This document shows, piece by piece, positions 12,070-25,351 of a stretch of DNA of 64,000 bases. Where the stretch lies: positions 34,945,561 through 35,009,560 of the forward strand of contig NC_088775.1 in NCBI RefSeq assembly GCF_954871325.1, in the 5' to 3' direction. Position 1 is the first letter of the stretch. Each line of letters starts with the position of its first letter. The notes under the pieces were generated by a model. That model was given only the letters and a program-made list of their open reading frames with translations, did no database searches and was not told the DNA's origin. Source of the DNA: Gordionus sp. m RMFG-2023 (taxonomy: Eukaryota; Nematomorpha; Gordioida; Chordodea; Parachordodidae). The translations under genes were made by a program, and so were the position numbers.

Positions 12070-14799
12070 CATTGATATAAATATATTCAATCCCCTATAA
12101 ATGTCTTTCGCGACAAAATATTTATTTTGTGAACCGGAAACGTTATAAAATACATCTAAGAGGTTTTGGATAGAGAATTAAATTCTGAGTTCAATGATAT
12201 AAATATATTCAAAATTACTTTTAAAATGTTAGCCTTTCCCATATAAATGTCTTTCGCGACAAAAAATATATTTTGTGAACCGGAAACGTAAAAAAATACA
12301 TCTAAGCGGTTTTGGATAGAGAATTAAATTCTGAGTTCAATGATATAAATATATTCAAAATTACTTTTAAAATGTTAGCCTTTCCCCTATAAATGTCTTT
12401 CGCGACAAAAATTTTATTTTGTGAGAAAACGTAAAAAAATACATCTAAGCGGTTTTGGATAGAGAATTAAATTCTGAGTTCAATGATATAAATATATTCA
12501 AAATTATTTTTAAAATGTTAGCCTTTCCCCTATAAATGTCTTTCGCGACAAAATATTTATTTTGTGGACCGGAAATTAAAAATACATCTAAGCGGTTTTG
12601 GATAGAGAATTAAATTCTGAGTTCAATGATATAAATATATTCAAAATTACTTTTAAAATGTTAGCCTTTCCCCTATAAATGTCTTTCGCGACAAAATATT
12701 TATTTTGTGAACCGGAAATTAAAAATACATCTAAGCGGTTTTGGATAGAGAATTAAATTCTGAGTTCAATGATATATATATATTCAAAATTACTTTTAAA
12801 ATGTTAGCCTTTCCCCTATAAATGTCTTTCGCGACAAAAGATTTATTTTGTGAACCGAAAACGTAAAAAATAACATCTAAGCGGTATTGGATAGAGAATT
12901 AAATTCTGAGTTCAATGATATAAATATATTCAAAATTATGTTTAAAATGTTAGCCTTTCCCCTATAAATGTCTTTCGCGACAAAATATTTATTTTGTAAA
13001 CCGGAAATTAAAAATATATCTAAGCGGTTTTGGATAGAGAATTAAATTCTGAGTTCAATGATATATATATATTCAAAATTACTTTTAAAATGTTAGCCTT
13101 TCCCCTATAAATGTCTTTCGCGACAAAATATTTATTTTGTGAACCGGAAACGTAAAAAAATACATCTAAGCGGTTTTGGATAGAGAATCAAATTCTGAGT
13201 TCAATGATATAAATATATTCAAAATTACATTTAAAATGTTAGCCTTTTCCCTATAAATGTCTTTCGCGACAAAATATTTATTTTGTGAACCGGAAAGGTA
13301 ATAAAATACATCTAAGCGGTATTGGATAGAGAATTAAATTCTGAGTTCAATGATATAAATATATTCAAAATTACTTTTAAAATGTTAGCCTTTTCCCTAT
13401 AAATGTCTTTCGCGACAAAAATTTTATTTTGTGAACCGAAAACGTAAAAAAATACATCTAAGCGGTTTTGGATAGAGAATTATATTCTGAGTTCAATGAT
13501 ATAAATATATTCAAAATTACTTTTAAAATGTCAGCCTTTCCCCTATAAATGTCTTTCGCCACAAAAGATTTATTTTGTGAATCGGAAACGTAAAAAAATA
13601 CATCTAAGAGGTTTTGGATAGAGAATTAAATTCTGAGTTCAGTGATATAAATATATTCAAAATTACTTTTAAAATGTTAGCCTTTCCCCTATAAATGTCT
13701 TTCGCCACAAAAGATTTATTTTGTGAACCGGAAACGTAAAAAAATACATCTAAGCGGTTTTGGATAGAGAATTAAATTCTGAGTTCAGTGATATAAATAT
13801 ATTCAAAATTACTTTTAAAATGTCAGCCTTTCCCCTATAAATGTCTTTCGCCACAAAAGATTTATTTTGTGAATCGGAAACGTAAAAAAATACATCTAAG
13901 AGGTTTTGGATAGAGAATTAAATTCTGAGTTTAGTGATATAAATATATTCAAAATTACTTTTAAAATGTTAGCCTTTTCCCTATAAATGTCTTTCGCGAC
14001 AAAAATTTTATTTTGTGAACCGAAAACGTAAAAAAATACATCTAAGCGGTTTTGGATAGAGAATTAAATTCTGTGTTCAATGATATAAATATATTCAAAA
14101 TTACTTTTAAAATGTTAGCCTTTCCCATATAAATGTCTTTCGCGACAAATAATTTATTTTGTGAACCGGAAAGGTAATAAAATACATCTAAGCGGTATTG
14201 GATAGAGAATTAAATTCTGAGTTCAATGATATAAATATATTCAAAATTACTTTTAAAATGTTAGCCTTTTCCCTATAAATGTCTTTCGCGACAAAAATTT
14301 TATTTTGTGAACCGAAAACGTAAAAAAATACATCTAAGCGGTTTTGGATAGAGAATTAAATTCTGAGTTCAATGATATAAATATATTCAAAATTACTTTT
14401 AAAATGTTAGCCTTTCCTATATAAATGTCTTTCGCGACAAAAAATTTATTTTGTGAACCGGAAACGTAAAAAAATACATCTAAGCGGTTTTGGATAGAGA
14501 ATTAAATTCTCAGTTCAATGATATAAATATATTCAAAATTACTTTTAAAATGTTAGCCTTTCCCCCTATAAATGTCTTTCGCGACAAAATAATTTTGTGA
14601 ACCAGAAATTAAAAATACATCTAAGCGGTTTTGGATAGAGAATTAAATTCTGAGTTCAATGATATAAATATATTCAAAATTACTTTTAAAATGTTAGCCT
14701 TTCCCCTATAAATGTCTTTCGCGACAAAATATTTATTTTGTGAACCGGAAATTAAAAATACATCTAAGCGGTTTTGGATAGAGAATTAAATTCTGAGTT
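12070..14799. repeat. 19-monomer unit, 2,730 bp
   Basis: Order: I-J-K-L-M-N-O-P-Q'-D-C-B-C-D-E-D-F-G-H. K here is the long form (ACAAAAATTTTATT), as in the left domain. The fourteenth monomer has the private TTCTGTGTTC at 14,071. The same 19-monomer order recurs at 20,407-23,133, which is three bases shorter because its K has the short spacer. Confidence 0.88.
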
Positions 14800-15372
14800 C
14801 ATTGATATAAATATATTCAATCCCCTATAAATGTCTTTCGCGACAAAATATTTATTTTGTGAACCGGAAACGTTATAAAATACATCTAAGAGGTTTTGGA
14901 TAGAGAATTAAATTCTGAGTTCAATGATATAAATATATTCAAAATTACTTTTAAAATGTTAGCCTTTCATATAAATGTCTTTCGCGACAAAAAATATATT
15001 TTGTGAACCGGAAACGTAAAAAAATACATCTAAGCGGTTTTGGATAGAGAATTAAATTCTGAGTTCAATGATATAAATATATTCAAAATTACTTTTAAAA
15101 TGTTAGCCTTTCCCCTATAAATGTCTTTCGCGACAAAATTATTTTGTGAGAAAACGTAAAAAAATACATCTAAGCGGTTTTGGATAGAGAATTAAATTCT
15201 GAGTTCAATGATATAAATATATTCAAAATTATTTTTAAAATATTAGCCTTTCCCCTATAAATGTCTTTCGCGACAAAATATTTATTTTGTGGACCGGAAA
15301 TTAAAAATACATCTAAGCGGATTTGGATAGAGAATTAAATTCTGAGTTCAATGATATAAATATATTCAAAAT

Positions 15373-15804
15373 TACTTTTAAAATGTTAGCCTTTCCCCTA
15401 TAAATGTCTTTCGCGACAAAATATTTATTTTGTGAACCGGAAATTAAAAATACATCTAAGCGGTTTTGGATAGAGAATTAAATTCTGAGTTCAATGATAT
15501 ATATATATTCAAAATTACTTTTAAAATGTTAGCCTTTCCCCTATAAATGTCTTTCGCAACAAAAGATTTATTTTGTGAACCGAAAACGTAAAAAATAACA
15601 TCTAAGCGGTATTGGATAGAGAATTAAATTCTGAGTTCAATGATATAAATATATTCAAAATTATGTTTAAAATGTTAGCCTTTCCCCTATAAATGTCTTT
15701 CGCGACAAAATATTTATTTTGTGGACCGGAAATTAAAAATACATCTAAGCGGTTTTGGATAGAGAATTAAATTCTGAGTTCAATGATATAAATATATTCA
15801 AAAT
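15373..15804. repeat. M-N-O/L trimer, the extra three monomers of the long unit
   Basis: M starts at 15,373 and the next M at 15,805, a 432-base period (143+146+143). The third monomer (15,662-15,804) begins like O (TATGTTTAAAA) but continues like L (GTGGACCGG, ACATC, ending AAATATATTC). That is the hybrid expected if L-M-N-O mispaired by three monomers, so that O crossed into L. The same chimera occurs in the other long units, for example near 24,000 and 30,190. Confidence 0.88.
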
Positions 15805-16674
15805 TACTTTTAAAATGTTAGCCTTTCCCCTATAAATGTCTTTCGCGACAAAATATTTATTTTGTGAACCGGAAATTAAAAATACATCTAAGCGGTTTTG
15901 GATAGAGAATTAAATTCTGAGTTCAATGATATATATATATTCAAAATTACTTTTAAAATGTTAGCCTTTCCCCTATAAATGTCTTTCGCGACAAAAGATT
16001 TATTTTGTGAACCGAAAACGTAAAAAATAACATCTAAGCGGTATTGGATAGAGAATTAAATTCTGAGTTCAATGATATAAATATATTCAAAATTATGTTT
16101 AAAATGTTAGCCTTTCCCCTATAAATGTCTTTCGCGACAAAATATTTATTTTGTAAACCGGAAATTAAAAATATATCTAAGCGGTTTTGGATAGAGAATT
16201 AAATTCTGAGTTCAATGATATATATATATTCAAAATTACTTTTAAAATGTTAGCCTTTCCCCTATAAATGTCTTTCGCGACAAAATATTTATTTTGTGAA
16301 CCGGAAACGTAAAAAAATACATCTAAGCGGTTTTGGATAGAGAATCAAATTCTGAGTTCAATGATATAAATATATTCAAAATTACATTTAAAATGTTAGC
16401 CTTTTCCCTATAAATGTCTTTCGCGACAAAATATTTATTTTGTGAACCGGAAAGGTAATAAAATACATCTAAGCGGTATTGGATAGAGAATTAAATTCTG
16501 AGTTCAATGATATAAATATATTCAAAATTACTTTTAAAATGTTAGCCTTTTCCCTATAAATGTCTTTCGCGACAAAAATTTTATTTTGTGAACCGTAAAC
16601 GTAAAAAAATACATCTAAGCGGTTTTGGATAGAGAATTATATTCTGAGTTCAATGATATAAATATATTCAAAAT

Positions 16675-17258
16675 TACTTTTAAAATGTTAGCCTTTCCTA
16701 TATAAATGTCTTTCGCGACAAAAAATTTATTTTGTGAACCGGAAACGTTATAAAATACATCTAAGCGGTATTGGATAGAGAATTAAATTCTGAGTTCAGT
16801 GATATAAATATATTCAAAATTACTTTTAAAATGTTAGCCTTTCCCCTATAAATGTCTTTCGCCACAAAAGATTTATTTTGTGAACCGGAAACGTAAAAAA
16901 ATACATCTAAGCGGTTTTGGATAGAGAATTAAATTCTGAGTTCAGTGATATAAATATATTCAAAATTACTTTTAAAATGTCAGCCTTTCCCCTATAAATG
17001 TCTTTCGCCACAAAAAATTTATTTTGTGAACCGGAAACGTTATAAAATACATCTAAGCGGTATTGGATAGAGAATTAAATTCTGAGTTCAGTGATATAAA
17101 TATATTCAAAATTACTTTTAAAATGTTAGCCTTTCCCCTATAAATGTCTTTCGCCACAAAAGATTTATTTTGTGAACCGGAAACGTAAAAAAATACATCT
17201 AAGCGGTTTTGGATAGAGAATTAAATTCTGAGTTCAGTGATATAAATATATTCAAAAT
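16675..17258. repeat. Tandem A-B dimer with a C/A chimera
   Basis: A starts at 16,675, and a hybrid monomer 292 bases later (16,967-17,112) begins like C (TCAGCC, TCGCCAC) and switches to A (AAAAAATTTA, CGTTATAAA, TATTGG) at about 17,016. B follows both. The period is exactly two 146 bp monomers. This dimer accounts for the difference between the 22- and 24-monomer units. Confidence 0.88.
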
Positions 17259-18248
17259 TACTTTTAAAATGTCAGCCTTTCCCCTATAAATGTCTTTCGC
17301 CACAAAAGATTTATTTTGTGAATCGGAAACGTAAAAAAATATATCTAAGCGGTTTTGGATAGAGAATTAAATTCTGAGTTTAGTGATATAAATATATTCA
17401 AAATTACTTTTAAAATGTTAGCCTTTTCCCTATAAATGTCTTTCGCGACAAAAATTTTATTTTGTGAACCGAAAACGTAAAAAAATACATCTAAGCGATT
17501 TTGGATAGAGAATTAAATTCTGAGTTCAATGATATAAATATATTCAAAATTACTTTTAAAATGTTAGCCTTTCCCATATAAATGTCTTTCGCGACAAATA
17601 ATTTATTTTGTGAACCGGAAAGGTAATAAAATACATCTAAGCGGTATTGGATAGAGAATTAAATTCTGAGTTCAATGATATAAATATATTCAAAATTACT
17701 TTTAAAATGTTAGCCTTTTCCCTATAAATGTCTTTCGCGACAAAAATTTTATTTTGTGAACCGAAAACGTAAAAAAATACATCTAAGCGGTTTTGGATAG
17801 AGAATTAAATTCTGAGTTCAATGATATAAATATATTCAAAATTACTTTTAAAATGTTAGCCTTTCCTATATAAATGTCTTTCGCGACAAAAAATTTATTT
17901 TGTGAACCGGAAACGTAAAAAAATACATCTAAGCGGTTTTGGATAGAGAATTAAATTCTCAGTTCAATGATATAAATATATTCAAAATTACTTTTAAAAT
18001 GTTAGCCTTTCCCCCTATAAATGTCTTTCGCGACAAAATAATTTTGTGAACCAGAAATTAAAAATACATCTAAGCGGTTTTGGATAGAGAATTAAATTCT
18101 GAGTTCAATGATATAAATATATTCAAAATTACTTTTAAAATGTTAGCCTTTCCCCTATAAATGTCTTTCGCGACAAAATATTTATTTTGTGAACCGGAAA
18201 TTAAAAATACATCTAAGCGGTTTTGGATAGAGAATTAAATTCTGAGTT

Positions 18249-20406
18249 CATTGATATAAATATATTCAATCCCCTATAAATGTCTTTCGCGACAAAATAT
18301 TTATTTTGTGAACCGGAAACGTTATAAAATACATCTAAGAGGTTTTGGATAGAGAATTAAATTCTGAGTTCAATGATATAAATATATTCAAAATTACTTT
18401 TAAAATGTTAGCCTTTTCCCTATAAATGTCTTTCGCGACAAAAATTTTATTTTGTGAACCGTAAACGTAAAAAAATACATCTAAGCGGTTTTGGATAGAG
18501 AATTATATTCTGAGTTCAATGATATAAATATATTCAAAATTACTTTTAAAATGTTAGCCTTTCCTATATAAATGTCTTTCGCGACAAAAAATTTATTTTG
18601 TGAACCGGAAACGTTATAAAATACATCTAAGCGGTATTGGATAGAGAATTAAATTCTGAGTTCAGTGATATAAATATATTCAAAATTACTTTTAAAATGT
18701 TAGCCTTTCCCCTATAAATGTCTTTCGCCACAAAAGATTTATTTTGTGAACCGGAAACGTAAAAAAATACATCTAAGCGGTTTTGGATAGAGAATTAAAT
18801 TCTGAGTTCAGTGATATAAATATATTCAAAATTACTTTTAAAATGTCAGCCTTTCCCCTATAAATGTCTTTCGCCACAAAAGATTTATTTTGTGAATCGG
18901 AAACGTAAAAAAATATATCTAAGCGGTTTTGGATAGAGAATTAAATTCTGAGTTTAGTGATATAAATATATTCAAAATTACTTTTAAAATGTTAGCCTTT
19001 TCCCTATAAATGTCTTTCGCGACAAAAATTTTATTTTGTGAATCGGAAACGTAAAAAAATATATCTAAGCGGTTTTGGATAGAGAATTAAATTCTGAGTT
19101 TAGTGATATAAATATATTCAAAATTACTTTTAAAATGTTAGCCTTTCCTATATAAATGTCTTTCGCGACAAAAAATTTATTTTGTGAACCGGAAACGTTA
19201 TAAAATACATCTAAGCGGTATTGGATAGAGAATTAAATTCTGAGTTCAGTGATATAAATATATTCAAAATTACTTTTAAAATGTTAGCCTTTCCCCTATA
19301 AATGTCTTTCGCCACAAAAGATTTATTTTGTGAACCGGAAACGTAAAAAAATACATCTAAGCGGTTTTGGATAGAGAATTAAATTCTGAGTTCAGTGATA
19401 TAAATATATTCAAAATTACTTTTAAAATGTCAGCCTTTCCCCTATAAATGTCTTTCGCCACAAAAGATTTATTTTGTGAATCGGAAACGTAAAAAAATAT
19501 ATCTAAGCGGTTTTGGATAGAGAATTAAATTCTGAGTTTAGTGATATAAATATATTCAAAATTACTTTTAAAATGTTAGCCTTTTCCCTATAAATGTCTT
19601 TCGCGACAAAAATTTTATTTTGTGAACCGAAAACGTAAAAAAATACATCTAAACGGTTTTGGATAGAGAATTAAATTCTGAGTTCAATGATATAAATATA
19701 TTCAAAATTACTTTTAAAATGTTAGCCTTTCCCATATAAATGTCTTTCGCGACAAATAATTTATTTTGTGAACCGGAAAGGTAATAAAATACATCTAAGC
19801 GGTATTGGATAGAGAATTAAATTCTGAGTTCAATGATATAAATATATTCAAAATTACTTTTAAAATGTTAGCCTTTTCCCTATAAATGTCTTTCGCGACA
19901 AAAATTTTATTTTGTGAACCGAAAACGTAAAAAAATACATCTAAGCGGTTTTGGATAGAGAATTAAATTCTGAGTTCAATGATATAAATATATTCAAAAT
20001 TACTTTTAAAATGTTAGCCTTTCCTATATAAATGTCTTTCGCGACAAAAAATTTATTTTGTGAACCGGAAACGTAAAAAAATACATCTAAGCGGTTTTGG
20101 ATAGAGAATTAAATTCTCAGTTCAATGATATAAATATATTCAAAATTACTTTTAAAATGTTAGCCTTTCCCCCTATAAATGTCTTTCGCGACAAAATAAT
20201 TTTGTGAACCAGAAATTAAAAATACATCTAAGCGGTTTTGGATAGAGAATTAAATTCTGAGTTCAATGATATAAATATATTCAAAATTACTTTTAAAATG
20301 TTAGCCTTTCCCCTATAAATGTCTTTCGCGACAAAATATTTATTTTGTGAACCGGAAATTAAAAATACATCTAAGCGGTTTTGGATAGAGAATTAAATTC
20401 TGAGTT
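18249..20406. repeat. 15-monomer unit, 2,158 bp
   Basis: Order: I-D'-A-B-C-(D/C)-A-B-C-D-E-D-F-G-H. The J to Q' part is missing: I is followed directly by D'. It contains a tandem A-B-C-D tetramer. The unit recurs at 42,993-45,150 with equal length, 24,744 bases away. Confidence 0.88.
18541..19708. repeat. Tandem A-B-C-D tetramer (584 bp x 2)
   Basis: Copies run 18,541-19,124 and 19,125-19,708, each four 146 bp monomers. The last monomer of copy 1 (18,979-19,124) is a chimera: D at its start (TTTTCCC, ACAAAAATTTTA), then C (GAATCGG, ATATCTAAGCGG, TTTAGTG). The same chimera is at 43,723 in the distant block, so it predates that longer duplication. Confidence 0.9.
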
Positions 20407-23400
20407 CATTGATATAAATATATTCAATCCCCTATAAATGTCTTTCGCGACAAAATATTTATTTTGTGAACCGGAAACGTTATAAAATACATCTAAGAGG
20501 TTTTGGATAGAGAATTAAATTCTGAGTTCAATGATATAAATATATTCAAAATTACTTTTAAAATGTTAGCCTTTCCCATATAAATGTCTTTCGCGACAAA
20601 AAATATTTTTTGTGAACCGGAAACGTAAAAAAATACATCTAAGCGGTTTTGGATAGAGAATTAAATTCTGAGTTCAATGATATAAATATATTCAAAATTA
20701 CTTTTAAAATGTTAGCCTTTCCCCTATAAATGTCTTTCGCGACAAAATTATTTTGTGAGAAAACGTAAAAAAATACATCTAAGCGGTTTTGGATAGAGAA
20801 TTAAATTCTGAGTTCAATGATATAAATATATTCAAAATTATTTTTAAAATGTTAGCCTTTCCCCTATAAATGTCTTTCGCGACAAAATATTTATTTTGTG
20901 GACCGGAAATTAAAAATACATCTAAGCGGTTTTGGATAGAGAATTAAATTCTGAGTTCAATGATATAAATATATTCAAAATTACTTTTAAAATGTTAGCC
21001 TTTCCCCTATAAATGTCTTTCGCGACAAAATATTTATTTTGTGAACCGGAAATTAAAAATACATCTAAGCGGTTTTGGATAGAGAATTAAATTCTGAGTT
21101 CAATGATATATATATATTCAAAATTACTTTTAAAATGTTAGCCTTTCCCCTATAAATGTCTTTCGCGACAAAAGATTTATTTTGTGAACCGAAAACGTAA
21201 AAAATAACATCTAAGCGGTATTGGATAGAGAATTAAATTCTGAGTTCAATGATATAAATATTTTCAAAATTATGTTTAAAATGTTAGCCTTTCCCCTATA
21301 AATGTCTTTCGCGACAAAATATTTATTTTGTAAACCGGAAATTAAAAATATATCTAAGCGGTTTTGGATAGAGAATTAAATTCTGAGTTCAATGATATAT
21401 ATATATTCAAAATTACTTTTAAAATGTTAGCCTTTCCCCTATAAATGTCTTACGCGACAAAATATTTATTTTGTGAACCGGAAACGTAAAAAAATACATC
21501 TAAGCGGTTTTGGATAGAGAATCAAATTCTGAGTTCAATGATATAAATATATTCAAAATTACATTTAAAATGTTAGCCTTTTCCCTATAAATGTCTTTCG
21601 CGACAAAATATTTATTTTGTGAACCGGAAAGGTAATAAAATACATCTAAGCGGTATTGGATAGAGAATTAAATTCTGAGTTCAATGATATAAATATATTC
21701 AAAATTACTTTTAAAATGTTAGCCTTTTCCCTATAAATGTCTTTCGCGACAAAAATTTTATTTTGTGAACCGAAAACGTAAAAAAATACATCTAAGCGGT
21801 TTTGGATAGAGAATTATATTCTGAGTTCAATGATATAAATATATTCAAAATTACTTTTAAAATGTCAGCCTTTCCCCTATAAATGTCTTTCGCCACAAAA
21901 GATTTATTTTGTGAATCGGAAACGTAAAAAAATACATCTAAGAGGTTTTGGATAGAGAATTAAATTCTGAGTTCAGTGATATAAATATATTCAAAATTAC
22001 TTTTAAAATGTTAGCCTTTCCCCTATAAATGTCTTTCGCCACAAAAGATTTATTTTGTGAACCGGAAACGTAAAAAAATACATCTAAGCGGTTTTGGATA
22101 GAGAATTAAATTCTGAGTTCAGTGATATAAATATATTCAAAATTACTTTTAAAATGTCAGCCTTTCCCCTATAAATGTCTTTCGCCACAAAAGATTTATT
22201 TTGTGAATCGGAAACGTAAAAAAATACATCTAAGAGGTTTTGGATAGAGAATTAAATTCTGAGTTTAGTGATATAAATATATTCAAAATTACTTTTAAAA
22301 TGTTAGCCTTTTCCCTATAAATGTCTTTCGCGACAAAAATTTTATTTTGTGAACCGAAAACGTAAAAAAATACATCTAAGCGGTTTTGGATAGAGAATTA
22401 AATTCTGTGTTCAATGATATAAATATATTCAAAATTACTTTTAAAATGTTAGCCTTTCCCATATAAATGTCTTTCGCGACAAATAATTTATTTTGTGAAC
22501 CGGAAAGGTAATAAAATACATCTAAGCGGTATTGGATAGAGAATTAAATTCTGAGTTCAATGATATAAATATATTCAAAATTACTTTTAAAATGTTAGCC
22601 TTTTCCCTATAAATGTCTTTCGCGACAAAAATTTTATTTTGTGAACCGAAAACGTAAAAAAATACATCTAAGCGGTTTTGGATAGAGAATTAAATTCTGA
22701 GTTCAATGATATAAATATATTCAAAATTACTTTTAAAATGTTAGCCTTTCCTATATAAATGTCTTTCGCGACAAAAAATTTATTTTGTGAACCGGAAACG
22801 TAAAAAAATACATCTAAGCGGTTTTGGATAGAGAATTAAATTCTCAGTTCAATGATATAAATATATTCAAAATTACTTTTAAAATGTTAGCCTTTCCCCC
22901 TATAAATGTCTTTCGCGACAAAATAATTTTGTGAACCAGAAATTAAAAATACATCTAAGCGGTTTTGGATAGAGAATTAAATTCTGAGTTCAATGATATA
23001 AATATATTCAAAATTACTTTTAAAATGTTAGCCTTTCCCCTATAAATGTCTTTCGCGACAAAATATTTATTTTGTGAACCGGAAATTAAAAATACATCTA
23101 AGCGGTTTTGGATAGAGAATTAAATTCTGAGTTCATTGATATAAATATATTCAATCCCCTATAAATGTCTTTCGCGACAAAATATTTATTTTGTGAACCG
23201 GAAACGTTATAAAATACATCTAAGAGGTTTTGGATAGAGAATTAAATTCTGAGTTCAATGATATAAATATATTCAAAATTACTTTTAAAATGTTAGCCTT
23301 TCCCATATAAATGTCTTTCGCGACAAAAAATATATTTTGTGAACCGGAAACGTAAAAAAATACATCTAAGCGGTTTTGGATAGAGAATTAAATTCTGAGT

Positions 23401-25351
23401 TCAATGATATAAATATATTCAAAATTACTTTTAAAATGTTAGCCTTTCCCCTATAAATGTCTTTCGCGACAAAATTATTTTGTGAGAAAACGTAAAAAAA
23501 TACATCTAAGCGGTTTTGGATAGAGAATTAAATTCTGAGTTCAATGATATAAATATATTCAAAATTATTTTTAAAATATTAGCCTTTCCCCTATAAATGT
23601 CTTTCGCGACAAAATATTTATTTTGTGGACCGGAAATTAAAAATACATCTAAGCGGTTTTGGATAGAGAATTAAATTCTGAGTTCAATGATATAAATATA
23701 TTCAAAATTACTTTTAAAATGTTAGCCTTTCCCTTATAAATGTCTTTCGCGACAAAATATTTATTTTGTGAACCGGAAATTAAAAATACATCTAAGCGGT
23801 TTTGGATATAGAATTAAATTCTGAGTTCAATGATATATATATATTCAAAATTACTTTTAAAATGTTAGCCTTTCCCCTATAAATGTCTTTCGCGACAAAA
23901 GATTTATTTTGTGAACCGAAAACGTAAAAAATAACATCTAAGCGGTATTGGATAGAGAATTAAATTCTGAGTTCAATGATATAAATATATTCAAAATTAT
24001 GTTTAAAATGTTAGCCTTTCCCCTATAAATGTCTTTCGCGACAAAATATTTATTTTGTGGACCGGAAATTAAAAATACATCTAAGCGGTTTTGGATAGAG
24101 AATTAAATTCTGAGTTCAATGATATAAATATATTCAAAATTACTTTTAAAATGTTAGCCTTTCCCCTATAAATGTCTTTCGCGACAAAATATTTATTTTG
24201 TGAACCGGAAATTAAAAATACATCTAAGCGGTTTTGGATAGAGAATTAAATTCTGAGTTCAATGATATATATATATTCAAAATTACTTTTAAAATGTTAG
24301 CCTTTCCCCTATAAATGTCTTTCGCGACAAAAGATTTATTTTGTGAACCGAAAACGTAAAAAATAACATCTAAGCGGTATTGGATAGAGAATTAAATTCT
24401 GAGTTCAATGATATAAATATATTCAAAATTATGTTTAAAATGTTAGCCTTTCCCCTATAAATGTCTTTCGCGACAAAATATTTATTTTGTAAACCGGAAA
24501 TTAAAAATATATCTAAGCGGTTTTGGATAGAGAATTAAATTCTGAGTTCAATGATATATATATATTCAAAATTACTTTTAAAATGTTAGCCTTTCCCCTA
24601 TAAATGTCTTTCGCGACAAAATATTTATTTTGTGAACCGGAAACGTAAAAAAATACATCTAAGCGGTTTTGGATAGAGAATCAAATTCTGAGTTCAATGA
24701 TATAAATATATTCAAAATTACATTTAAAATGTTAGCCTTTTCCCTATAAATGTCTTTCGCGACAAAATATTTATTTTGTGAACCGGAAAGGTAATAAAAT
24801 ACATCTAAGCGGTATTGGATAGAGAATTAAATTCTGAGTTCAATGATATAAATATATTCAAAATTACTTTTAAAATGTTAACCTTTTCCCTATAAATGTC
24901 TTTCGCGACAAAAATTTTATTTTGTGAACCGTAAACGTAAAAAAATACATCTAAGCGGTTTTGGATAGAGAATTATATTCTGAGTTCAATGATATAAATA
25001 TATTCAAAATTACTTTTAAAATGTTAGCCTTTCCTATATAAATGTCTTTCACGACAAAAAATTTATTTTGTGAACCGGAAACGTTATAAAATACATCTAA
25101 GCGGTATTGGATAGAGAATTAAATTCTGAGTTCAGTGATATAAATATATTCAAAATTACTTTTAAAATGTTAGCCTTTCCCCTATAAATGTCTTTCGCCA
25201 CAAAAGATTTATTTTGTGAACCGGAAACGTAAAAAAATACATCTAAGCGGTTTTGGATAGAGAATTAAATTCTGAGTTCAGTGATATAAATATATTCAAA
25301 ATTACTTTTAAAATGTCAGCCTTTCCCCTATAAATGTCTTTCGCCACAAAA
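20339..25351. repeat. 5.0 kb duplicated block, copy 2 (offset about 8,335)
   Basis: Partner of 12,002-17,015. The copies are separated by the 15-monomer unit, which belongs to neither. All length differences between them are explained by the K spacer and the J deletion. Copy 2 continues from C into a normal D where copy 1 turns into the C/A chimera. Confidence 0.85.
20407..23133. repeat. 19-monomer unit, 2,727 bp, second copy
   Basis: Same order as 12,070-14,799, including the private TTCTGTGTTC at 22,405. Its L has ATGTTAGCC and it lacks the M-N-O/L trimer. Small private changes include TTTTCAAAATT near 21,259 and TCTTACGCG near 21,448. Confidence 0.87.

Larger units (their letters stand above)
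12002..17015. repeat. 5.0 kb duplicated block, copy 1 (offset about 8,335)
   Basis: Matches 20,339-25,351 monomer by monomer: a 19-monomer unit, then a unit running through I, J, K, L, M, N, O/L, M, N, O, P, Q', D', A, B and part of C. The offset is 8,337 at first, 8,334 after K (three-base spacer difference), and 8,336 after J at 14,967 (two-base loss). Homology stops inside the C/A chimera near 17,015. Confidence 0.85.
14800..18248. repeat. 24-monomer unit, 3,449 bp
   Basis: Order: I-J-K-L-M-N-O/L-M-N-O-P-Q'-D'-A-B-(C/A)-B-C-D-E-D-F-G-H. It is the 22-monomer unit plus an extra in-register dimer. J has lost two bases (TTTCATATAA near 14,967). L carries ATATTAGCC and a private GCGGATTTGG near 15,319. 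Confidence 0.88.
17016..21630. repeat. 4.6 kb duplicated block, copy 1 (offset 24,744)
   Basis: Matches 41,760-46,373: A(rear)-B-C-D-E-D-F-G-H-I-D'-A-B-C-D/C-A-B-C-D-E-D-F-G-H-I-J-K-L-M-N-O-P-Q(front). Both copies carry the tandem tetramer with the same D/C chimera. Private changes here include GCGATTTTGG near 17,499. The match ends in Q, where this copy switches to GGAAAGGTAA and the other to GGAAATTAA. Confidence 0.88.
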
